36,284 nt of DNA from Vibrio brasiliensis LMG 20546 (lineage in GTDB: Bacteria > Pseudomonadota > Gammaproteobacteria > Enterobacterales > Vibrionaceae): contig NZ_AEVS01000064.1 of the NCBI RefSeq assembly GCF_000189255.1, forward strand, positions 1 through 36,284, in the 5' to 3' direction. The notes under the pieces are model-generated. The model saw only the letters and a program-made list of their open reading frames with translations. It did not search any database and had not been told where the DNA came from. Positions within the stretch are counted from its first letter, which is position 1, and each line of letters opens with the position of its first letter. Below, in pieces: positions 30,941 to 36,284 of the stretch. The translations under genes and the position numbers were made by a program.

Positions 30941-31383
30941 AACTTCTCCTCAATAATCACAGGCTTATTCTATCAGTTAACGAGCGTACGTCACCTTGTC
31001 TTGAATTCGGTAAAACAGTGAAATATCGCTATTTTTAGATACATTTTTGTTACAAGTAGTCTAAAGTTAGCACGAGAATTGTGTGCCTCTAAAGTAGTAG
31101 TTGTTAACTTGTGTTATCAGAATGATGCGGAAAATGAACAATTTAAACACTTTGTTTACTGTTAACAATTCTTCATATTTGGGTGCATTTTTACACATCA
31201 GAATGCAATTAAACACATCTCTGGATGAGCTCAAAAAAGTGTTGGATAACAACGGGAGAACGTCCGGAATTGATTGAACCCTACTAAGAGTATGGTCTAA
31301 CATTTCTACTTAGAGATTGTAAAAAAACTTTAGCTTAGTCTATAGAGCTAACCAATAACACTAGATACAAAATAGGCAAATGT
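30941..31383. other. 443-bp divergent region between fetB and torE
   Basis: Holds a probable torE promoter (31317-31346). Two 8/10 matches to the E. coli Tor box (CTGTTCATAT) occur at 31132-31141 (reverse) and 31169-31178 (forward), but about 140-185 bp above the promoter, farther than in E. coli. GTTAAC occurs twice (near 31103 and 31161). A 51-codon ORF (31122-31277, plus) is open but has no good ribosome binding site, and I do not call it. Confidence 0.55.
31317..31346 (+). promoter_or_regulatory. Probable torECA promoter
   Basis: TTGTAA (-35), an 18-bp spacer and TATAGA (-10), giving a start near 31353 and a leader of about 30 nt to the torE ATG. Confidence 0.5.
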
Positions 31384-31563
31384 ATGAGTGATGTTAATAA
31401 AATCGAGAGCGGTGAAAAACGTTCTCTGGAGTGGAAGTCATTCCTCTTCATCGCGGTTGTTCTCTTCCCAATTTTAAGTGTGGCGTTCGTAGGTGGTTAC
31501 GGATTCCTAGTGTGGATGCTGCAAGTATTCTTTATGGGACCTCCAGGAGCTCATGGCATGTAA
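31384..31563 (+). CDS. torE: TorE/NapE-family small membrane protein
   Basis: 59 residues, too short to appear in most ORF screens. A polar N-terminus (about 1-18) is followed by one long hydrophobic stretch SFLFIAVVLFPILSVAFVGG (19-38) and GFLVWMLQVFFMGPPGAHG, the usual NapE/TorE ending. Its role is not well defined; such genes sit at the head of tor or nap operons. AGG lies about seven bases before the ATG at 31384; an overlapping ATG at 31380 is in another frame and stops at once. It is followed by torC after 50 bp. Confidence 0.92.
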   Translation: MSDVNKIESGEKRSLEWKSFLFIAVVLFPILSVAFVGGYGFLVWMLQVFFMGPPGAHGM

Positions 31564-31613
31564 GCCATTGAGCTCATTTCCACATTTTTAAAAAGATTTT
31601 AAGAGAGCAAAAC

Positions 31614-32798
31614 ATGAAATCATTTATCGTTAAACTGTGGCGTACCATGACACGCCCTGCAGTTCATATCAGCCTTGGTGTGCTGACTATGGGCGGCTTT
31701 ATTGCGGGTGTTATCTTCTGGGGTGGTTTTAACACTGCGTTAGAAGCGACTAACACAGAAGAATTCTGTATCAGCTGTCACACTATGCGTGACAACGTAT
31801 ACGTTGAACTACAAGAAACCGTTCACTGGAAAAACCACTCAGGTGTTCGCGCTACTTGTCCTGACTGTCACGTTCCACACAACTGGACTGACAAAATTGC
31901 ACGTAAGATGCAGGCTTCTAAAGAAGTATTCGCTCAAGTATTTGGTAACTATGACGAACCAGGTGTTTTCGAAGAGCGTCGTATCGAACTTGCTAAACAC
32001 GAATGGGATCGTTTCTCTGCAAACAAATCCCTAGAGTGTAAAAACTGCCACAACTACGAATCTATGGATTTCGAGCAAATGTCTCCAACCGCTCGTATCC
32101 AAATGAAACAAGCTGCTGAGAAAGATCAGAGCTGTGTTGACTGTCACAAAGGTATTGCACACAAACTTCCAGCAGGTATGGACAGCATCGGTGGTATCGT
32201 TGGTGACCTGGAAGCGCTTGCATCTAACACTAACTACGATGTTGGTCAGTCTCTGGTAAGTGTTCGTCACCTACCTGTTTACTTCGATGCAGAAGGCACT
32301 CAGGAAGCGGGTCTACTTAACCCTGCATCTGTGGTTAAAGTTATCGATGACAAAGGCGACTTCGCAGAAATCGAAATCGACGGTTGGCGTAAAGCGAAAG
32401 GCTTTGGTCGCGTAATTCAAGAAGAATTTGGTAAAAACATCGCGGTTGCTTCACTTCTTAAAGAAGCTGCAACAGACAGCAATGTGGTAACAACTGGTGA
32501 GAAGAAAGTTGATGAGCTGACAGGTCTTCCTTGGGAGAAAGTGGCAGCGAAAGTATGGATCAAGAAAGAGTCTATGCTAAATGACATCACTCCAGTATGG
32601 GAAAAATCTCAGGAAGCATACAAGACAAACTGTTCAGTATGTCACACACAACCAGCTGAAGCGCACTTCGATGCCAACACATGGCCTGGTATGTTCGATG
32701 GTATGCTTGCATTCGTTAACCTTGATACAGATAGCGAAGCACTTATCCTGAAATATCTACAGAAGCACTCTTCAGATTATGCTGAAGGTCACCACTAA
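31614..32798 (+). CDS. torC: Pentaheme c-type cytochrome TorC
   Basis: 394 residues. A membrane anchor spans about 17-38, then four heme motifs of the NapC/NirT type: CISCH (52-56), CPDCH (82-86), CKNCH (142-146) and CVDCH (174-178). The C-terminal domain carries a fifth, CSVCH (340-344), matching E. coli TorC. It takes electrons from menaquinol in the inner membrane and passes them to TorA in the periplasm. The TorC C-terminal domain is also implicated in regulation through the Tor sensor system in E. coli. It is 24 bp upstream of torA. Confidence 0.97.
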   Translation: MKSFIVKLWRTMTRPAVHISLGVLTMGGFIAGVIFWGGFNTALEATNTEEFCISCHTMRDNVYVELQETVHWKNHSGVRATCPDCHVPHNWTDKIARKMQASKEVFAQVFGNYDEPGVFEERRIELAKHEWDRFSANKSLECKNCHNYESMDFEQMSPTARIQMKQAAEKDQSCVDCHKGIAHKLPAGMDSIGGIVGDLEALASNTNYDVGQSLVSVRHLPVYFDAEGTQEAGLLNPASVVKVIDDKGDFAEIEIDGWRKAKGFGRVIQEEFGKNIAVASLLKEAATDSNVVTTGEKKVDELTGLPWEKVAAKVWIKKESMLNDITPVWEKSQEAYKTNCSVCHTQPAEAHFDANTWPGMFDGMLAFVNLDTDSEALILKYLQKHSSDYAEGHH

Positions 32799-32822
32799 TA
32801 AGCGTCGGATGGAGTAATTTAA

Positions 32823-35285
32823 ATGGCTATTACACGAAGAAGTTTTCTTAAAGGTGTTGCGACGACAAGTGCAGCGTCAGTAATCGGTCCGAGCTTATTA
32901 GCTTCAGCATCTGCTAACGCAGCTGAGACAGTAGGTACTTGGAAAGTTACAGGTTCACACTGGGGCGCGTTCCGCGCCCACATCTACGCGGGTAAAGTTC
33001 AAGAGATCAAACCGCTAGAACTAGATAAGAACCCTACAGAGATGCTTAACGGCATCAAAGGTATTATCTACAGCCCATCACGTGTACGTTACCCAATGGT
33101 ACGTCTGGACTGGCTGAAGAAGCACAAATACAGCGCAGAGACTCGCGGTAACAACCGTTTCATCCGTGTAACTTGGGATGAAGCGCTAGACCTGTTCTAC
33201 CGTGAACTAGAACGCGTTCAGAAAGATTACGGTCCATGGGCTCTGCACGCAGGTCAAACTGGCTGGAACCAAACAGGTGCATTCAACAACTGTACTGCTC
33301 ACATGCAACGTGCAGTAGGTATGCATGGTAACTTCATCACTAAAGTAGGCGACTACTCTACTGGTGCAGGTCAAACCATTCTTCCTTACGTACTAGGTTC
33401 AACAGAAGTTTACGCTCAAGGTACATCTTGGTCTGAAATCCTGGATAACTCAGACAATATTATCCTTTGGGCGAACGATCCTGTGAAAAACCTACAGGTA
33501 GGTTGGAACTGTGAAACTCACGAGTCATTCAAATATCTGGCACAGCTAAAAGAGAAAGTAGCGAAAGGTGAGATCAACGTTCTTTCTGTAGACCCAGTTA
33601 AGAACAAGACTCAGCGTTACCTTGAAAATGACCACATGTACATCAACCCGATGACAGACGTGGCATTTATGCTGGCGGTAGCGCACACGCTATACAACGA
33701 AGATCTTTACGATAAGAAGTTCATTGAAACTTACTGTCTTGGCTTCAACGAGTTCATCCAGTACGTTCAGGGTGAAACGAAAGATAAAGTCGTTAAGACT
33801 CCTGAGTGGGCGGCTGAGATCTGTGGCGTTAAAGCTGACAAGATCCGTGAATTTGCTCGTATGCTTGTTAACGGTCGTACTCAGATCCTTATGGGCTGGT
33901 GTATTCAACGTCAAGAGCACGGCGAACAGCCATACTGGGCGGCAGCTGTAGTTGCAGCAATGGTTGGCCAAATCGGTCTGCCTGGCGGTGGTATCTCTTA
34001 CGGTCACCACTACTCAAGTATCGGTGTTCCTTCAACTGGTTTTGCTGGCCCTGGCGGCTTCCCTCGTAACCTTGACCAGGGTATGAAGCCTAAATGGGAC
34101 AACAATGACTTTAACGGTTACAGCCGCACAATTCCTGTTGCGCGTTGGATCGACTGTCTACTAGAACCTGGCAAAGAGATCCGTTACAACGGCGGTAAAG
34201 TTAAGCTTCCAGACTTCAAGATGATGGTGATTTCGGGTAACAACCCATGGCACCACCACCAAGATCGTAACCGTATGAAGAAAGCTTTCAAGAAGCTACA
34301 AACGGTTGTTACTGTAGAGTTTGCCTGGACTGCGACATGTCGTTTCTCTGATATCGTGCTACCAGCATGTACTCAGTGGGAACGTAACGATATCGACGTA
34401 TACGGTTCGTACTCAAGCAAAGGTCTGATCGCGATGCACCGCTTAGTGGATCCTCTGTTCCAATCTAAGCCTGACTTCCAAATCATGAGTGAACTGACTC
34501 AACGCTTTGGTCGTCGCGACGAGTACACTCGTGGCATGAGCGAAATGGAGTGGATTGAAAGCCTGTACAACGACTGTCGTGCTGCCAACAAAGGTAAGTT
34601 CGAGATGCCAGAGTTTGCTGAATTCTGGGAGAAGAGCGTACTAGACTTTGGTGAAGGTCAACCTTGGGTTCGCCACGCTGATTTCCGTAAAGACCCAGAG
34701 ATCAACCCACTAGGTACACCGTCAGGCTTCCTGGAGATTACATCTCGTAAGATCGGTCGTTACGGTTACGAACACTGTCAAGAGCACCCAATGTGGTTCG
34801 AGAAAACAGAACGTTCACACGGTGGTCCTGGTTCTGATAAGCACCCGTACTGGCTGCAATCATGTCACCCAGACAAGCGTCTGCACTCTCAGATGTGTGA
34901 ATCAGAAGAGTTCCGTGCTACTTACGCTGTACAGGGTCGTGAACCTATTTACATCAACCCGGCTGATGCTAAAGCGAAAGGCATCAAAGACGGTGACCTG
35001 GTTCGAGTATTTAACGACCGTGGTCAGCTTCTGGCGGGCGCAGTTCTGACTGACAGCTACCCACGTGGTGTTGTTCGTATCGAAGAAGGTGCATGGTACG
35101 GTCCTCTAAGCGAAAAAGAGGGCGCAATCTGTACTTACGGCGATCCAAACACGCTAACAATGGACATTGGTTCATCTGAGCTGGCTCAGGCGACATCTGC
35201 GAACACATGTATCGTAGATTTCGAGAAGTTCACTGGTAAGGTTCCACCAGTTACTTCATTCGGTGGTCCAATCGAAGTGGCTTAA
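32823..35285 (+). CDS. torA: Trimethylamine N-oxide reductase TorA
   Basis: 820 residues (E. coli 848). TorA is the periplasmic molybdenum-bis(MGD) enzyme reducing trimethylamine N-oxide to trimethylamine as terminal electron acceptor. A Tat signal, RRSFLKG (5-11) with cleavage near the ANA site at 31-33, exports it folded. The molybdenum ligand is probably Ser179 in GDYSTGAG. The region [14 protein letters not shown] and the C-terminal MGD-binding domain are as in the family. GGAG lies eight bases before the ATG. No torD chaperone gene follows: a terminator ends the operon. Confidence 0.98.
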   Translation: MAITRRSFLKGVATTSAASVIGPSLLASASANAAETVGTWKVTGSHWGAFRAHIYAGKVQEIKPLELDKNPTEMLNGIKGIIYSPSRVRYPMVRLDWLKKHKYSAETRGNNRFIRVTWDEALDLFYRELERVQKDYGPWALHAGQTGWNQTGAFNNCTAHMQRAVGMHGNFITKVGDYSTGAGQTILPYVLGSTEVYAQGTSWSEILDNSDNIILWANDPVKNLQVGWNCETHESFKYLAQLKEKVAKGEINVLSVDPVKNKTQRYLENDHMYINPMTDVAFMLAVAHTLYNEDLYDKKFIETYCLGFNEFIQYVQGETKDKVVKTPEWAAEICGVKADKIREFARMLVNGRTQILMGWCIQRQEHGEQPYWAAAVVAAMVGQIGLPGGGISYGHHYSSIGVPSTGFAGPGGFPRNLDQGMKPKWDNNDFNGYSRTIPVARWIDCLLEPGKEIRYNGGKVKLPDFKMMVISGNNPWHHHQDRNRMKKAFKKLQTVVTVEFAWTATCRFSDIVLPACTQWERNDIDVYGSYSSKGLIAMHRLVDPLFQSKPDFQIMSELTQRFGRRDEYTRGMSEMEWIESLYNDCRAANKGKFEMPEFAEFWEKSVLDFGEGQPWVRHADFRKDPEINPLGTPSGFLEITSRKIGRYGYEHCQEHPMWFEKTERSHGGPGSDKHPYWLQSCHPDKRLHSQMCESEEFRATYAVQGREPIYINPADAKAKGIKDGDLVRVFNDRGQLLAGAVLTDSYPRGVVRIEEGAWYGPLSEKEGAICTYGDPNTLTMDIGSSELAQATSANTCIVDFEKFTGKVPPVTSFGGPIEVA

Positions 35286-35301
35286 TCACATCGAAACAAA
35301 T

Positions 35302-35333
35302 AAAAATACCAGCCAGATGGCTGGTATTTTTTT
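35302..35333. terminator. Intrinsic terminator after torA
   Basis: Stem ATACCAGCC / GGCTGGTAT extended by A-T pairs, AGAT loop and seven T. It lies between torA and the convergent binding-protein gene and may serve both. Confidence 0.93.
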
Positions 35334-35338
35334 ATCTG

Positions 35339-36097
35339 TTATTCAGGTTCTTGTTGCTGATTGCTCAAACCGTATTTCTTTTTTAACCTCTCCAGCATAT
35401 CGACAGCGTGCGTTTTAAAGTACGCGTTTAATGCCGCCACTATCTGTTCTGCCTGAGGATGAGAGCGGCGAACCGCAGCGTATAAAGGCGTAGAGTCAAG
35501 ATAGACATCACTAAAATGAAGCAGCTGTCTGTCGACTCCCATCTCTTTAATAGTCCATTCTCCTACCACTTCATCGGTGACCAATGCATCGGCCCTGTCA
35601 GTTAATATCAGACGAATACTGTTGGGCAGGTCGATAGAGATGACTTTCTCCATCTCTTCGTATTCAAGCAGATTACCCGCATAGGCGTAACCGTTAATCA
35701 GGGCAACCCGCTTCTCTTTAAAGCTATCAAGTGCCTGGAAATTAAAGTTGCTTTCCTTGGGAGAAACCACAGCCATCTGACTGTACATGTAGGGCTCGGT
35801 ATACATAAACATCTTCTCGCGCTCTTCTGTTTTCCAGATCGCGATAATGATGTCGTTTTTACCCTGGTTGGTCTCTTTTAGGATCCTCGCCCAGGGTTTT
35901 TGAGAAAACTGAACCTGATAGCCAGAAGTGGTTAATGCTTCGACGACGATATCGTGAGCGATACCCTGGCCATAAGGCGACTCCATAATAAATGGCGGCC
36001 ATGCGGACTGCGCGACACGCAAACTCGTAGCCAGACAGACACTGCTCCATATCGAGAGTGTCAGGCAAATGGTGAGCTTAAGACCGCTAGTAAACAA
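35339..36097 (-). CDS. Orphan periplasmic solute-binding protein (SBP_bac_3-like)
   Basis: 252 residues. A signal peptide, LKLTICLTLSIWSSVCLA, precedes the mature SLRVAQSAWPPFIMESPYGQG, an amino-acid-binding-protein-like start. The pattern KPWARILKETNQGKNDIIIAIWKTEEREK and the end KKYGLSN fit family 3 periplasmic binding proteins. The start appears to be TTG at 36097: no ATG is available before the signal peptide core, and the codon is preceded by AGAGAA. No transporter genes lie in view. It is related in kind to the protein at 27424 but not a close copy. Its job is unknown. Confidence 0.78.
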   Translation of the reverse strand: MFTSGLKLTICLTLSIWSSVCLATSLRVAQSAWPPFIMESPYGQGIAHDIVVEALTTSGYQVQFSQKPWARILKETNQGKNDIIIAIWKTEEREKMFMYTEPYMYSQMAVVSPKESNFNFQALDSFKEKRVALINGYAYAGNLLEYEEMEKVISIDLPNSIRLILTDRADALVTDEVVGEWTIKEMGVDRQLLHFSDVYLDSTPLYAAVRRSHPQAEQIVAALNAYFKTHAVDMLERLKKKYGLSNQQQEPE

Positions 36098-36170
36098 TAG
36101 AAATTCTCTTTATCGACTCTACTATTGAGTTTAGTCGATGGGCATCAAGAGAAGAGATTTCAGCGATTGG

Positions 36171-36193
36171 TCTCATTTACTGAGAAAATGAGA
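36171..36193. promoter_or_regulatory. Inverted repeat upstream of the terminal binding-protein gene
   Basis: TCTCATTT, seven bases, AAATGAGA: perfect 8-bp arms, about 75-95 bp before the TTG start. A third copy of TCTCATTT lies at 36273-36280, and CGATTGGT is directly repeated at 36164 and 36218. It is operator-like. Confidence 0.45.
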
Positions 36194-36284
36194 AAAATAA
36201 TTTGAACTTTTTCTAACCGATTGGTTTTTAGTAACTTTTGTTTATTTTCTGACATTTATTGTGATCCTTGTCTCTCATTTTAGC

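Noticed and set aside
31132-31178. Two Tor-box-like sites
   Set aside because: Each matches only 8 of 10 bases and lies about 140-185 bp above the likely promoter, unlike E. coli. They are noted in the intergenic entry but not called as sites.
31122-31277. 51-codon ORF upstream of torE
   Set aside because: No proper ribosome binding site, the opposite strand is also open, and no family is recognised. Conservation would be needed to call it.

Overview
The window looks like an ordinary stretch of chromosome from a Vibrio (Gammaproteobacteria). This rests on gene content: MukBEF condensin with cmoM in front of it, cmoA/cmoB, a monomeric-type isocitrate dehydrogenase next to rluE, cspD-clpS-clpA, and a torE-torC-torA trimethylamine N-oxide respiration operon. 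Many encoded proteins resemble E. coli orthologues closely. No phage, insertion sequence, integron, CRISPR array, tRNA or rRNA was seen.

Layout. 1-8.2 kb: elyC (minus) diverges from cmoM-mukF-mukE-mukB (plus). 8.3-11.5 kb (minus): a three-gene cluster encoding a DTGA (retropepsin-like) lipoprotein, a degenerate transglutaminase fused to a multi-pass membrane domain, and an ATP-grasp ligase. 11.7-14.6 kb (minus): cmoB, cmoA and a DUF72 gene, with twelve exact copies of a 7-bp unit between cmoA and cmoB. 14.8-17.8 kb (plus): aspS and a membrane GGDEF protein. 17.8-21.3 kb: rluE (minus), icd (plus), cspD (minus). 21.8-24.4 kb: clpS-clpA. 24.5-26.8 kb (minus): LysR regulator, YeeZ-like oxidoreductase and YdcF-like DUF218 protein, divergent from a PACE-type efflux gene at 26.9 kb. 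27.4-30.9 kb: an orphan periplasmic binding protein, a TIGR02647-type small protein, focA, an unlisted 40-residue acidic ORF and fetB. 31.4-35.3 kb: torE-torC-torA. The end holds a second orphan binding protein on the minus strand.

How genes work together. CmoA and CmoB make the cmo5U34 wobble modification in tRNA and CmoM methylates it further; all three lie within 13 kb here. MukF, MukE and MukB form the chromosome condensin. ClpS and ClpA select substrates for ClpP, and CspD is a stationary-phase cold-shock-like protein. TorC passes quinol electrons to periplasmic TorA. The best candidate for an under-described system is the lipoprotein / membrane transglutaminase-like / ATP-grasp cluster. 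Secondary leads are a palindrome of two perfect DnaA boxes, a two-tier hairpin in the focA leader, the 40-residue ORF and the 7-bp repeat array.
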